47,517 nucleotides of DNA from a bacterium (GCA_004562765.1 SFRL01000028.1:1-47517), one strand, 5' to 3'. Shown: positions 24,409-33,052, counted from the stretch's first letter. Translations and numbers: made by a program. The notes: generated by a model from the letters alone, not told the origin.

Positions 24409-25185
24409 CTATCCCCAAAGTGAAAATAAAAATACCACAATACCAAGAAGCACGAGTATCACACCCGTCACACGGTTCAGTGTTTTCGGTGTGGCTTTAT
24501 TTGCAAATACCGCAGCAATTCTCGCCCAGATCAGGGTAAATACCACACATAAAATAAATACCATCCAATCCGGCTGTCCACCTATGGCAAAATGTGAAAC
24601 TGCACCTGTAAATGCAGTAAATGCCATAATAAATACACTGGTTCCGACCGCTGTCTTCAGTTCATACCCAAGTGCAGAAGTCAGGATAAGAAGCATCATC
24701 ATGCCACCACCCGCACCGATAAATCCACAGATAAATCCGATACAGATGCCACTGATCACAGACTGTATGGCGCGTTTTTTTGCCGACACCCCCTGCATTG
24801 CTTCTTTGGTTGTCATGACGGGACGGACAATAAATTTAATTCCCAGCAGAAACGTCATAAAGACGGAAAAATTTCCCATGGTGGCAGATGGTACCAGACT
24901 TGAAACATAACTTCCTACCACCGTAAATGCAAGAACACTCACCATCATAATCAATCCATTCCGGATGTCCAGATTTTTGTTTTTACCATATGTATACGCG
25001 GACACTGCACTGGCAAGCACATCCGAAGACAAAGCAATCCCCACCGCCATATATGGCTCCATTCCAAGAAATGTGATGAGCATGGGGCTGATCACTGCAG
25101 CCGCACTCATTCCCGCAAATCCGGTTCCAAGTCCGGCTCCCATGCCGGCGAAAAATGTTACGATAATTGTGAGTAAAAGTTTCAT
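24409..25185 (-). CDS. TSUP (TauE/SafE) family anion permease
   Basis: A 258-residue membrane protein with about eight helices. The two TSUP repeats are visible as FFAGMGAGLGTGFAGMSAAAVISPML near the N-terminus and CIGFICGFIGAGGGMMMLLIL in the middle. The family moves sulfite, sulfonates or similar anions, usually outward; a link to the sulfate pathway here is plausible but not shown. The ATG at 25185 directly follows the stop of a truncated hydrolase fragment at 25187, whose strong site at 25314-25319 may be the real translation entry; the local site (GGGG, 13 nt away) is poor. Confidence 0.85.
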   Translation of the reverse strand: MKLLLTIIVTFFAGMGAGLGTGFAGMSAAAVISPMLITFLGMEPYMAVGIALSSDVLASAVSAYTYGKNKNLDIRNGLIMMVSVLAFTVVGSYVSSLVPSATMGNFSVFMTFLLGIKFIVRPVMTTKEAMQGVSAKKRAIQSVISGICIGFICGFIGAGGGMMMLLILTSALGYELKTAVGTSVFIMAFTAFTGAVSHFAIGGQPDWMVFILCVVFTLIWARIAAVFANKATPKTLNRVTGVILVLLGIVVFLFSLWG

Positions 25186-25186
25186 A

Positions 25187-25303
25187 TTATGGAGTATCCC
25201 CTTTCGTTCTATCAAATCCGAAATTTGTTTTCCAGTAACAGCACGTTTCCGGAAATAGCAAAATCACCGGCTTATTTTTATCTCCAAACTCATATGCTTT
25301 CAC
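25187..25303 (-). pseudogene. N-terminal fragment of an alpha/beta-hydrolase gene
   Basis: An AGGAGG site (25319-25314) leads to a GTG at 25303 and 38 codons that read VKAYEFGDKNKPVILLFP, then ETCCYWKTNFGF, followed by a short unrelated tail and TAA. This is the start of a clostridial alpha/beta-hydrolase (first strand plus the oxyanion-region GTCCHWK-type motif, with E where G is usual). The rest is absent: the TSUP gene begins 2 nt after the stop. The fragment may now act as a leader coupling translation into the permease gene. Confidence 0.6.
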
Positions 25304-25346
25304 AACAATTATGCCTCCTGACTATTTCTCTTTTTCAAACACATTG

Positions 25347-25362
25347 GTTAGTTTTATCTAAC
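25347..25362 (-). promoter_or_regulatory. Inverted repeat GTTAG-N6-CTAAC before the hydrolase-fragment/TSUP genes
   Basis: A perfect 5-bp inverted repeat with 6-nt spacer lies just downstream of a possible -10 (TACAAT near 25370) on the minus strand and about 45 nt before the GTG at 25303. It resembles metalloregulator or MarR-type half-sites. The binding protein is unknown. Confidence 0.45.
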
Positions 25363-25383
25363 GTCATAATTGTAGCATATCTT

Positions 25384-26280
25384 TTAAAACAGATCCAGCA
25401 TATTATCCAGGTAGACTTCTTCCCGAACATGCAGCTGGTACCGGGGCTTTGTCATATAATAGAGCAGAAACTCCAGAATCAATGCACTGCCAAGACTCCT
25501 CCCTTCGATCTTAAAATTCGAAAAGCCCATTGGCAGATATACATTTTGGATTGCATCAATACCAATAAATCCCGGATTTTGCATTGCATTGGAAAAGCGA
25601 TATCCCTGCCCGGCATCCGGAGCAGCACAATGATGTTCCTTGCCATTTTCTCCAAGATTTTTGCGGCTGACCGCTTCATAACAGGCTTTCCTGTCCTTAC
25701 AGCCAAACCAGCAGCATTCATTGCACAAAAACTCTACCTTGTCTTTCTCTGTCTGAGACAATGTCTCCCATCGATCAAGGGCTTTATTTAACCGAAAGTC
25801 AGGCACCACATAACAGAAATCCTCCCTCCGGATTTCGCTTGTCAATTGACCGAAATCTGTCAGAACTTTTGTGGTCGAAGAGACAAAATAAAGATGTGGA
25901 TAAGTCTTTTTCAAGTATTCCAGTAACAAATCTGAATGAACAATAACACCGTTTTGTGTTCCGTTTCTTTCTTCAAATAAGGCACAAAGCGTATTACATT
26001 TCCGGTCAGAAAGATGTTTCTCTTTTAAAAGGGAGTTACTGAATGTCAGCCGCGCGGAGATTCCATACTCCCTCATCAGATCCAGAACTTCCCGTGGATC
26101 ATTTTCCCCGAATCCGGCACGACCTCCTCCCCAGAGGCAATCTGCCGGTGCTCCGTAAACAGACCCGATCTCACACCATTCATAAAAATATTCGCGATGC
26201 TCCCGGAAGATCGGAAGAAATACGCGATACAGTTCATAAAATTCAAACAATCCCGGAAGGTGATAATATGCTTTAGTCAT
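25384..26280 (-). CDS. U32-peptidase-like, cysteine-rich protein
   Basis: A soluble 298-residue protein. Its C-terminal half has a cysteine cluster (CNECCWFGC, then KACYEAV and HHCAAP, about residues 190-225) followed by the NFKIEGRSLGSA segment, which resembles the FKIEGR motif of U32-family proteins. These are TIM-barrel proteins, several of which bind an iron-sulfur cluster and act in hydroxylation or RNA modification. The N-terminal half (GAPADCLWGGGR, STTKVLTDF) is consistent with an alpha/beta barrel. The site before the ATG is weak. It follows the membrane-protein gene by 19 nt. Specific function unknown. Confidence 0.6.
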   Translation of the reverse strand: MTKAYYHLPGLFEFYELYRVFLPIFREHREYFYEWCEIGSVYGAPADCLWGGGRAGFGENDPREVLDLMREYGISARLTFSNSLLKEKHLSDRKCNTLCALFEERNGTQNGVIVHSDLLLEYLKKTYPHLYFVSSTTKVLTDFGQLTSEIRREDFCYVVPDFRLNKALDRWETLSQTEKDKVEFLCNECCWFGCKDRKACYEAVSRKNLGENGKEHHCAAPDAGQGYRFSNAMQNPGFIGIDAIQNVYLPMGFSNFKIEGRSLGSALILEFLLYYMTKPRYQLHVREEVYLDNMLDLF

Positions 26281-26299
26281 TATGCCACTACCTCATTTT

Positions 26300-26956
26300 T
26301 CAGCGAAACAAGTACAAAATCAGGCCGGACATCATCCCGATTCCGATAATACAGAGAATCACACCTCCAATGATCGTCACAGTTCTTCCTTCATCCGATA
26401 ATTCCGCATTCTGAAACTGCCATCTGCGCATAAAAAAGTATACCTTATCCGGATAATAAATCTGTACGATTCCAAGCACATAAATAAGAACTCCCAATAC
26501 CGTAAATCCCCAAAATGAAATCGACTCCAGATTGCCGTAAAGGACGTGTCCCAATGCATTGCTGTATGTTTCATCACTGATGACAGGCTTTTCATTTCCT
26601 GCTATAATCTGCATTTCATCCCAGCCCACAGGGCTTCCATCTGCCGCGAACAACTCATCCCCCGTCCATGTGCCGCTGATCGAATTATCCGCAAAAGAAA
26701 ATGTGACCTGATCCCCTTTCATGGTATAGGAAACGCTCTGCTTTTTTCCATCTGCCACAAGTAAAAAAGTGTCATCTTTTGTGCGTTCAACATAGTTGGA
26801 TGTGTTGTGCACAAACTTATCTGCACTGACTTTGTAATAAAAATCATCCCCGATATAAATTCCTTTTCGCAATGTAAAATATCCGCCGATCACAACTGCA
26901 AAAATGGCAATTATAATCAAAAAAGTCAGTCCAAGATGCTCTCGGATTCTCTTCAT
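26300..26956 (-). CDS. Membrane-anchored hypothetical protein (DUF6199-like C-terminus)
   Basis: A 218-residue protein with an N-terminal membrane helix (about 9-28), an extracytoplasmic beta-rich domain (about 30-140, e.g. DDTFLLVADGKKQSVSYTMKGDQVTFSF and SGTWTGDEL) and two more helices near the C-terminus (about 148-168 and 195-216) separated by YYPDKVYFFMRRWQF. The last part recalls DUF6199-type membrane proteins; the extracellular part resembles small lipoprotein-like sheets. GGAGG precedes the ATG. Role unknown; it is probably cotranscribed with the genes on either side. Confidence 0.6.
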   Translation of the reverse strand: MKRIREHLGLTFLIIIAIFAVVIGGYFTLRKGIYIGDDFYYKVSADKFVHNTSNYVERTKDDTFLLVADGKKQSVSYTMKGDQVTFSFADNSISGTWTGDELFAADGSPVGWDEMQIIAGNEKPVISDETYSNALGHVLYGNLESISFWGFTVLGVLIYVLGIVQIYYPDKVYFFMRRWQFQNAELSDEGRTVTIIGGVILCIIGIGMMSGLILYLFR

Positions 26957-27010
26957 CCCCCGCTCCTCCTTATCTTTCAGACTCCTGCGAAAATGGCTTC
27001 TGAAACGATA

Positions 27011-27322
27011 CTACTTATTTTCAAAATTAATACTGCGGATAATGTTACGGTTGATGATCTGTGTCCCCTTTTTCGATGTCTCGATCTTCACCCACTGTGC
27101 ATCCACATCCATCAGTTTTCCCTTGATGCCACCCACATCATTAAATAAACTTACCACACAGTCTTTTCCTATATAAGCATCTAACATTGAACCACTCATA
27201 ATTTCACATTCCTTTCCATTCTCTGTTACAATAAACGAATTCTCATCCTGAACTGCCAGCATATTGAGGGTATTTACCATATTTAAATTATTGACAGCTG
27301 TCATTATTGTTACTGCATCCAT
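27011..27322 (-). CDS. Hypothetical protein with Sm-like C-terminal segment (103 aa)
   Basis: A soluble 103-residue protein beginning MDAVTIMTAVNNLNMVNTLNML. The second half (about 45-100) has the pattern GIKGKLMDVDAQWVKIETSK and TQIINRNIIRSI, a strand arrangement like an Sm/LSm barrel. I do not recognise a named family with certainty. It lies upstream of the membrane-protein gene by 54 nt in the same direction. The start has GATGAAGG-like sequence upstream. Confidence 0.55.
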   Translation of the reverse strand: MDAVTIMTAVNNLNMVNTLNMLAVQDENSFIVTENGKECEIMSGSMLDAYIGKDCVVSLFNDVGGIKGKLMDVDAQWVKIETSKKGTQIINRNIIRSINFENK

Positions 27323-27374
27323 ACCTTCATCACCTCATAGATATCAGTGTAGCATTCCCTCTGCAGGCATGCAA

Positions 27375-28034
27375 TTACTTTTTCATTTTTTCCCGCTCCG
27401 ACAACGGCACTTCATTTTTCATGTAAGTGTCCCACACATGTATCCGGTCCTGCTCATCCAGCTTTCGCAATACCTTTGCGGGAACGCCTGCCACGATGCA
27501 GTCATCCGGCACATCACGGTTTACGACCGCCCCCGCCGCAACGATACAGTTTTTCCCGATGGTCACTCCGCCACAGATTGTTGCACTCGAACAGATCCAG
27601 CTTCCGCTTCCGATGTGGATCGGTTTTGCATACTCAAGGTCATGGAAACCGTCCGGATACTGCTGTGGCAAGCGCTCATCAGAGAGGAACGGATGGCACG
27701 GTGTCGCAATCGTCACGTTTGCGCCTACCCACACACCGTCTTCAAGCGTGATCGGGGCACAGTCCAAAAATGTACAGTTATAGTTGACAAAACAGCCTTT
27801 TCCAAAGTGGATATTGACACCATATTCACAGTAAAACGGTGCAAAAATCGATGCCCCGCCATCCTTTGCGGACGGAATCAGTTTTTCCAGAAGACGCTGC
27901 TTTCTTTTCTTCATCCACAGCGGTGTGCGGTTGAATTTATCACAGGTTTCCATTCCGAACGAATGGTATTGTTCCAGATCTTTGCTGTCGGCATTATAAA
28001 GTCTGCCGGCTTTCATTCTTTCCCAGTTATTCAT
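27375..28034 (-). CDS. Maltose/galactoside O-acetyltransferase-type enzyme (LacA/Maa/NodL family)
   Basis: The start at 28034 (GGGAG 7 nt upstream) gives 219 residues. The N-terminal mac domain is typical (ERMKAGRLYNADSKDL, LWMKKRKQ). The left-handed beta-helix follows with the catalytic His in ATPCHPFLSDERLPQQYPDG and hexapeptides WICSSATICGGVTIGKNCIVAAGAVV and DDCIVAGVPAKVLRKL. It transfers acetyl from acetyl-CoA to a sugar. It is transcribed alone; two small hairpins lie in its upstream region. Confidence 0.92.
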   Translation of the reverse strand: MNNWERMKAGRLYNADSKDLEQYHSFGMETCDKFNRTPLWMKKRKQRLLEKLIPSAKDGGASIFAPFYCEYGVNIHFGKGCFVNYNCTFLDCAPITLEDGVWVGANVTIATPCHPFLSDERLPQQYPDGFHDLEYAKPIHIGSGSWICSSATICGGVTIGKNCIVAAGAVVNRDVPDDCIVAGVPAKVLRKLDEQDRIHVWDTYMKNEVPLSEREKMKK

Positions 28035-28071
28035 ATCTGTTCTCCCTATATTTAACATCAATCCATGCATA

Positions 28072-28121
28072 ATTTGCTTTCAGCAAATGGGTTGACGCTA
28101 CATATCAAGTTTATACTTGAT
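28072..28121. repeat. Two small inverted repeats upstream of the acetyltransferase
   Basis: ATTTGCT/AGCAAAT (28072-28088, 3-nt loop) and ATCAAGT/ACTTGAT (28104-28121, 4-nt loop) lie in the 190-bp gap between the acetyltransferase and the flavoenzyme terminator. They could be operators or leader hairpins. Confidence 0.5.
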
Positions 28122-28174
28122 TGCCTCATCTGTTTTATAGCAAAATCTATGCCTACTATATCACGTTTTTATAC

Positions 28175-28212
28175 AAAAAAGAAGCCACCTTCCTTTACGA
28201 AAATGACTTCTT
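28175..28212 (-). terminator. Terminator of the flavoenzyme operon
   Basis: On the minus strand AAGAAGTCA (28212-28204) pairs with TGGCTTCTT (28187-28179, one wobble), followed by a U run to 28175. Confidence 0.75.
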
Positions 28213-28225
28213 AAAATCAAACCTT

Positions 28226-30172
28226 TTATGCGTCTAATCCTGCATGATATCCCATATAGATCGCGCTTGTAATATTGCTCGGGCGCACGCAGTCACCGAT
28301 CTCACGGACAACCGGAGCACAGTTACGCAGTGCGTTCACGCCGTCGCGGTTTGCACGCTGTCCGACCGCACAGATCACGGATTTTCCCGGAACTAAAACT
28401 TCGTTTCCTTCGGCATCTTTGCACAGTACGCCGTCTGCGGTTACTTCCATTCCCTGATAGCCGGTATGTGCCTCGACATATTTGTCCACCATCTGCATAA
28501 GAATCGGACGGTGACGAATATTTGCATCCGGTGCGAGCTCCGGACGCATCTCGACAAGATGCACCTTTTTGCCTTCCTGTGCCAGATGGATGGCTGCCTC
28601 ACAGCCCGCCAGACCACCGCCGAGCACAACTACGGAATCGCCGACTTTTTCTTTCTCAAGATAGTAGTTGTTGACAATCACCACGTTGTCTCCATCGATG
28701 CCTTTCAGTGGCGGAACAATCGGGTTCGAGCCGACTGCAAGAATCATCACATCGGCGTTCTGTGCCTCTGCGTATTCCGGTGTCACCTCCGTATTGCAGC
28801 GGATCTCCACACCGGCTTCAATTGCCTGCGCCTCAAGGGAAAGTCCAAGCTGATACATCTCCTGTTTGAAATCAATCGCCTGCTCACATTTTAAGATACC
28901 GCCGACTTTGTCACTCTTTTCACAGAGTACAACTTTGTGTCCGCGCAGTGCTGCCGTAACGGCTGCTTTTAATCCTGCCACACCGCCGCCGACAACGAGC
29001 ACATTCTTTTTCACGGCTGCCGGAACGATATCTGTGCCCTCGATCTCTCTTCCGATCAGAGGATTGACGGTACATCTTCTCGTCTGTGTGGTCGGACGCT
29101 CTGCCATACAGGTAAAGCAGCGCAGGCATTTCACGATCTTGTCATCGTTGCCGGAAACAACCTTCTGTGGCAGATACGGATCGGCAAGCAGAGCTCGTCC
29201 CATGTATACAACATCCGCTTTGCCGGAAGCAATGATCTCTTCCATCTGCTCCGGATCGTTTAACCCACCGATCGTGGCAACCGGCTTTTTCACATGCTTT
29301 TTGATCTCTTCTGCAAGGTAGACGTTCATGCCGTGCTCGGAGAACATCGATGGATGTGTCTTGAAAAATCCGAACTGGTAGGAACCTGCGGATACATGGA
29401 TCAGATCCACATATTCCTCTACTGCCTGTGCGATTCTTACACCCTCGTCCAGATCGTAGCCGCCATCGAACAATTCGGAACCACTCATACGGAACTCAAT
29501 CGGGAACATCGGGCCAACCGCTTCACGGACTGCCTGCAATACCTCGATGGTAAAACGCATACGGTTTTCAAAGCTTCCGCCGTACTCATCGGTTCTGTGG
29601 TTAAAGAACGAGGAAATAAACTGGTTTAATAACCAGGTATGTCCGCCGTGGATCATAATCATTTCAAATCCTGCACGCTTTGCAAGAACTGCGGTGTCCG
29701 CGTAACGCTTGACGATATCTGCGATCTGCTCTTTGGTCAGCGCGGTCACTTTCATGCCGTCCGGGCGCACGCCGTCACTCGGGCCGTACTGTGTCAGTCC
29801 CTGTTTTTTATTTTTGTCTGCCATGTAAGTTCCGGCATACTGTCCGGAATGGGAAAATTCCACACTCGGTACCGCGCCGTGCCTCTTGATGGCATCTGCG
29901 GTAAATGTAAATGCAGCAAGTGATCCAACGGTCGCAAGATCTAAGTGAAGCATGTGGGAACCATCGGTTTCCGGATGTACGACAAGCTCACTCATCGTTA
30001 CGGCTGCCGCGCCGCCCTTTGCACGCAGTTCATAAAATGCACGGGTGCGCTCGCCCGGAACGCAGTCTTTGTCGATATCGGTCGCGCCGATCGGGGACGC
30101 AAACATACGGTTACGGAAAGTGACATTTCCTAATGTAATTGGCTGACATAAATGTGGATACTTTCTTTCCAT
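28226..30172 (-). CDS. NADH:flavin oxidoreductase, enoate/2,4-dienoyl-CoA reductase type
   Basis: A 648-residue old-yellow-enzyme fusion. An FMN TIM barrel (about 1-375) contains IHGGHTWLLNQF (H175, H178) and the cluster ligands C349, C352, C355 and C367. An FAD/NAD(P) domain follows (GGGVAG 395-400; second motif GGGLAGCEAA). This layout matches 2,4-dienoyl-CoA reductase, enoate reductase and BaiCD/BaiH, which reduce activated C=C bonds in acids or their CoA esters. It follows the MFS gene by 32 nt, under likely PadR control. Candidate substrates are cinnamate-like phenolics or steroid or fatty enoates; the sequence does not decide. Confidence 0.92.
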   Translation of the reverse strand: MERKYPHLCQPITLGNVTFRNRMFASPIGATDIDKDCVPGERTRAFYELRAKGGAAAVTMSELVVHPETDGSHMLHLDLATVGSLAAFTFTADAIKRHGAVPSVEFSHSGQYAGTYMADKNKKQGLTQYGPSDGVRPDGMKVTALTKEQIADIVKRYADTAVLAKRAGFEMIMIHGGHTWLLNQFISSFFNHRTDEYGGSFENRMRFTIEVLQAVREAVGPMFPIEFRMSGSELFDGGYDLDEGVRIAQAVEEYVDLIHVSAGSYQFGFFKTHPSMFSEHGMNVYLAEEIKKHVKKPVATIGGLNDPEQMEEIIASGKADVVYMGRALLADPYLPQKVVSGNDDKIVKCLRCFTCMAERPTTQTRRCTVNPLIGREIEGTDIVPAAVKKNVLVVGGGVAGLKAAVTAALRGHKVVLCEKSDKVGGILKCEQAIDFKQEMYQLGLSLEAQAIEAGVEIRCNTEVTPEYAEAQNADVMILAVGSNPIVPPLKGIDGDNVVIVNNYYLEKEKVGDSVVVLGGGLAGCEAAIHLAQEGKKVHLVEMRPELAPDANIRHRPILMQMVDKYVEAHTGYQGMEVTADGVLCKDAEGNEVLVPGKSVICAVGQRANRDGVNALRNCAPVVREIGDCVRPSNITSAIYMGYHAGLDA

Positions 30173-30204
30173 TGCGTAAATCCTCTCTTTCTATCTGTAA
30201 TCTT

Positions 30205-31434
30205 TTATTTCTTTTTAGCCAAAAAACGGTATACAAATGTGAGTACAAATCCGGCTGCGCCACATGCCGCCGCAATCAGAAACGCTCTGGCATACGCGCC
30301 GTCTGTCATGTAGATGTTTCGCATTGCAGATGGACCGAAATAGCCGGCTGCCGCTAAACCGATAAACATGATTCCGTAATTGACACTGTTGTTTTTTGCA
30401 CCAAACTGATCCGCGGTAAATCCCGGATACACGCCCATAAAGGAACCGAAGCTGACGCCGATGCATGCGATTCCGACATAAAACGTGGCATAACCACCCT
30501 GTCCGGTAAAATATAAAAGAAGCAGTCCGCACACACCGAGCACGGTTGCAATCGTCAGTGTATTGATACGTCCGATCCGGTCGGATAAAAATCCGGCAAG
30601 GATACGTCCCGCCGCATTAAATACCGCAAGAATGGAAACCGCGGTACTTACCATAAGTGCGGTCATGCCGACCATATTGGTTGCCACTGCGGATGCCTGT
30701 GAAATAACCATCATTCCGCTGAACGCGCCACAGGTAAATAACAGAAGCATGACATAAAAGACCGGAGTCTTTAACATTTCTTTCCAGTTTTTGTTCTCCA
30801 CGCCGGAAGATTCGGTTGCTGCCGGAAGTGTCCATCCGTCCGGAACAAAATCTGCCGGGCACTGCTCCATTAAGAAGGAACATCCGCAGATGATGATAAG
30901 AAATGCCACGCCGACAACCTTAAATGCAACTGCCGCGCTGGACTTTGACACGATTAAAGTGACAACCGGAGGAAGGATCACCGATCCAAGTCCGTAGATC
31001 GCAGTTGTGATTCCACCGATCAGTCCACGCTTGTCCGGGAAAAACTTCATACAACTGCTGACTGCAGTTCCGTAAGTCATACCAAGTCCGAGTCCGAAGA
31101 TCAGACCGTAAGTTACCACAAGTGCTCCCACGCTCGTCGCAAAGCCGGATGCGATCATTCCAATTCCGACCATGATTCCACCGATGAGAATGACTTTCTT
31201 CGGTCCAAACTTATCATTGAACCAGCCACCCGTGATCATGGTGATCGGTCCGACGGAATTTGCGATCGTATACACAATTGCAAGATCCGCAGTGGTCAGA
31301 ACGACACCGTTTCGTGCGCTTAAAAACTCTGCCATGGAAGATGCAAATACACTCCATACATAAATAGATCCTAAGCATAAATTGATGAGACAGCAGGCAA
31401 TTAACGTTACCCAGCGTTTTTTTGTCAAGTTCAT
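30205..31434 (-). CDS. MFS transporter, oxalate/formate antiporter (OFA) type
   Basis: A 409-residue carrier with twelve predicted helices. The OFA signature LGSIYVWSVFASSM occurs in helix 1, and GGWFNDKFGPKKV (the MFS loop 2-3 motif) follows. The C-terminal half has GRILAGFLSDRIGR and VNYGIMFIGLAAAGYFGPS. OFA carriers exchange organic anions. It is first in the operon with the enoate-type reductase, so it probably imports that enzyme's substrate or exchanges it for the product. AGGAG precedes the ATG, and a PadR-type operator lies in the divergent promoter region. Confidence 0.92.
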   Translation of the reverse strand: MNLTKKRWVTLIACCLINLCLGSIYVWSVFASSMAEFLSARNGVVLTTADLAIVYTIANSVGPITMITGGWFNDKFGPKKVILIGGIMVGIGMIASGFATSVGALVVTYGLIFGLGLGMTYGTAVSSCMKFFPDKRGLIGGITTAIYGLGSVILPPVVTLIVSKSSAAVAFKVVGVAFLIIICGCSFLMEQCPADFVPDGWTLPAATESSGVENKNWKEMLKTPVFYVMLLLFTCGAFSGMMVISQASAVATNMVGMTALMVSTAVSILAVFNAAGRILAGFLSDRIGRINTLTIATVLGVCGLLLLYFTGQGGYATFYVGIACIGVSFGSFMGVYPGFTADQFGAKNNSVNYGIMFIGLAAAGYFGPSAMRNIYMTDGAYARAFLIAAACGAAGFVLTFVYRFLAKKK

Positions 31435-31499
31435 CTCAACTCTCCTTTTGTGTTTGTTAATTTTCTATCAATGTTTCATCATCTTATCATAGTTGTTTT

Positions 31500-31536
31500 G
31501 ATATGTAAATACTTACATATCATTTTATACATGTAT
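31500..31536. promoter_or_regulatory. PadR-type palindromic operators in the divergent promoter region
   Basis: GATATGTAA (31500-31508) and TTACATATC (31513-31521) are perfect inverted arms with a 4-nt spacer; ATACATGTAT (31527-31536) is a second palindrome. Both share the ATGTA/TACAT core known for PadR regulators. They lie between the MFS start and padR, so one repressor could control both directions. Confidence 0.75.
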
Positions 31537-31646
31537 TTTTTAACAAAGTTGTTATTTTTTGCTGATATGTTATGATATGACATGTAAAAAGCGACAAAAA
31601 AACCAAAATGGAAACGCATACAAACGAAAAAGGAAGTGGAAATTCG

Positions 31647-32186
31647 ATGGGCAACTTAAAATATGCCATCCTTGGACTGTTAAATCAAAAAGAAATGACC
31701 GGTTATGATCTGATGAAACAATTTGAATCTACACTATGTGAATTCTGGTCTGCAAAACACAGCCAGATCTATCCGGAACTCAAAAAACTGACCGATGAAG
31801 GCAGCATTGCATATAAAATAGAGCCATCCGAAAATGGCTCTGAAAAAAAACTCTATCATATTACAGATGCGGGAAGAACGGATTTTATGGACTGGCTCTC
31901 TTCTGAGACAAAGACTCAGCCGACACCGAAAGATATCTCCCGTCTGAAAATCTTTTTCTGCAACTGCCTGCCGCCGGAAGACCGCCGGTTTCTTCTGGAA
32001 GAACAGCTTCACCGGCACACTTCCCGCTTAAAGCATCTGCAGAACAACCAGACCAAATTTACCGCCGTGCCGGACAGCTCCGACGATGCATTCGGGGATT
32101 ATCTCGTACTGATGGGTGCCATCATGCGCGAGGAAATGATGATCGACTGGCTGAAAAAATGTATGGAACTGCTCAGTGAACCGTAA
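31647..32186 (+). CDS. PadR-family transcriptional regulator
   Basis: The start at 31647 is preferred over an upstream ATG at 31608 because a GGAAG site precedes it. The 179-residue product has the PadR winged helix (LKYAILGLLNQKEMTGYDLMKQFE ... SQIYPELKKL; wing near YKIEPSENGSEKKLYHIT) and a helical C-terminal dimerisation domain (about 90-179), typical of the longer PadR-s1/VirR-like class. PadR proteins often release DNA on binding phenolic acids. It is divergent from the MFS-reductase operon with palindromes between, which indicates control of both. Confidence 0.92.
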   Translation: MGNLKYAILGLLNQKEMTGYDLMKQFESTLCEFWSAKHSQIYPELKKLTDEGSIAYKIEPSENGSEKKLYHITDAGRTDFMDWLSSETKTQPTPKDISRLKIFFCNCLPPEDRRFLLEEQLHRHTSRLKHLQNNQTKFTAVPDSSDDAFGDYLVLMGAIMREEMMIDWLKKCMELLSEP

Positions 32187-32189
32187 GGG

Positions 32190-33029
32190 TTACTCTTCCT
32201 CTTCCTCACGGTCCATCATCCGCTCCATATGCATGGCAAGATACCCAATCTCGACTTCTTCCACCGGCAGCTTCAGGCGCTGTGAGATTTCATCGCAGAT
32301 CGTCTGTGCCGCCTGAAATGCCTCCGGAAATTTGACCGACATATAGTCGTTGATATTCATTTTCAGCTTTTCGCCGCTGACAATCCGCGCCACCATACAG
32401 CGGATGTGGTTCATCAGGCGATTGTAGGAAAGCGACATGACATCAATGGAATTTCCCGTGATCTGTTCCACAAGTGAAATACTCTCCCGCACCGCACGAG
32501 CAATCTCCATCGCCTGCGAAACGTTTTCATCTACGATTGCCGAGTGCACATGAAGCGCAATGTATCCGATCTCATGTTCATCGATTTCGATATCAAACCG
32601 CTCCTTTAATAATGGTCGGATGCACGCGGCAACTTTATATTCCTTATAAAACATCACACGGATATCTTCCGTGAGCGGGTTACTGATCTGTTCCCCGTTT
32701 TGAATGCGCCGGATAGCAAAATCCAGATGATCCGCCATCGGAAAAAGGATGGAACGGTCGATTCTGCCGAATTCCTTCTCGGCCTCATCAAGCACGGCAC
32801 CGGCAAGTTCTAAGCTCACCGGGGAAACCTCTTTGACAATTTCCTTTGCCCTGCCGCGTTCTGTCCGCTCCGTCAGGGAATACACCTGTGCAGTCTCATC
32901 CGGCTCTAATTCCTGTCCCACTTTTTTCCCGAATGCGATACCTTTTCCCATGACGAGAAATTCCTGTGCGTTTTCTTTCTCCACGCCAATCAGCGCATTG
33001 TGATTTAACACTTTTGCTATCCTGTACAT
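32190..33029 (-). CDS. BglG/LicT-family transcriptional antiterminator
   Basis: A 279-residue protein with an N-terminal CAT RNA-binding domain (about 1-57: MYRIAKVLNHNALIGVEKENAQEFLVMGKGIAFGKKVGQ) and two PRD domains containing the phosphorylatable histidines in MADHLDFAIRR (PRD1), LHVHSAI and the MNHIRCM and AMHMERM regions (PRD2). When the cognate PTS is active, it binds a RAT hairpin and prevents termination. It lies 23 nt after the PTS gene, whose leader carries a matching RAT and terminator. GGGGAAGGG precedes the ATG. Confidence 0.93.
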   Translation of the reverse strand: MYRIAKVLNHNALIGVEKENAQEFLVMGKGIAFGKKVGQELEPDETAQVYSLTERTERGRAKEIVKEVSPVSLELAGAVLDEAEKEFGRIDRSILFPMADHLDFAIRRIQNGEQISNPLTEDIRVMFYKEYKVAACIRPLLKERFDIEIDEHEIGYIALHVHSAIVDENVSQAMEIARAVRESISLVEQITGNSIDVMSLSYNRLMNHIRCMVARIVSGEKLKMNINDYMSVKFPEAFQAAQTICDEISQRLKLPVEEVEIGYLAMHMERMMDREEEEE

Positions 33030-33052
33030 TCTTTCCCTTCCCCTTTTGTCTC

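Noticed and set aside
25189..25791. Plus-strand open frame of 200 codons
   Set aside because: It is antisense to the U32-like protein and the hydrolase fragment and lacks coding character.
27264..28055. Plus-strand open frame of 263 codons
   Set aside because: It is antisense to the acetyltransferase, which has clear hexapeptide repeats and a mac domain.
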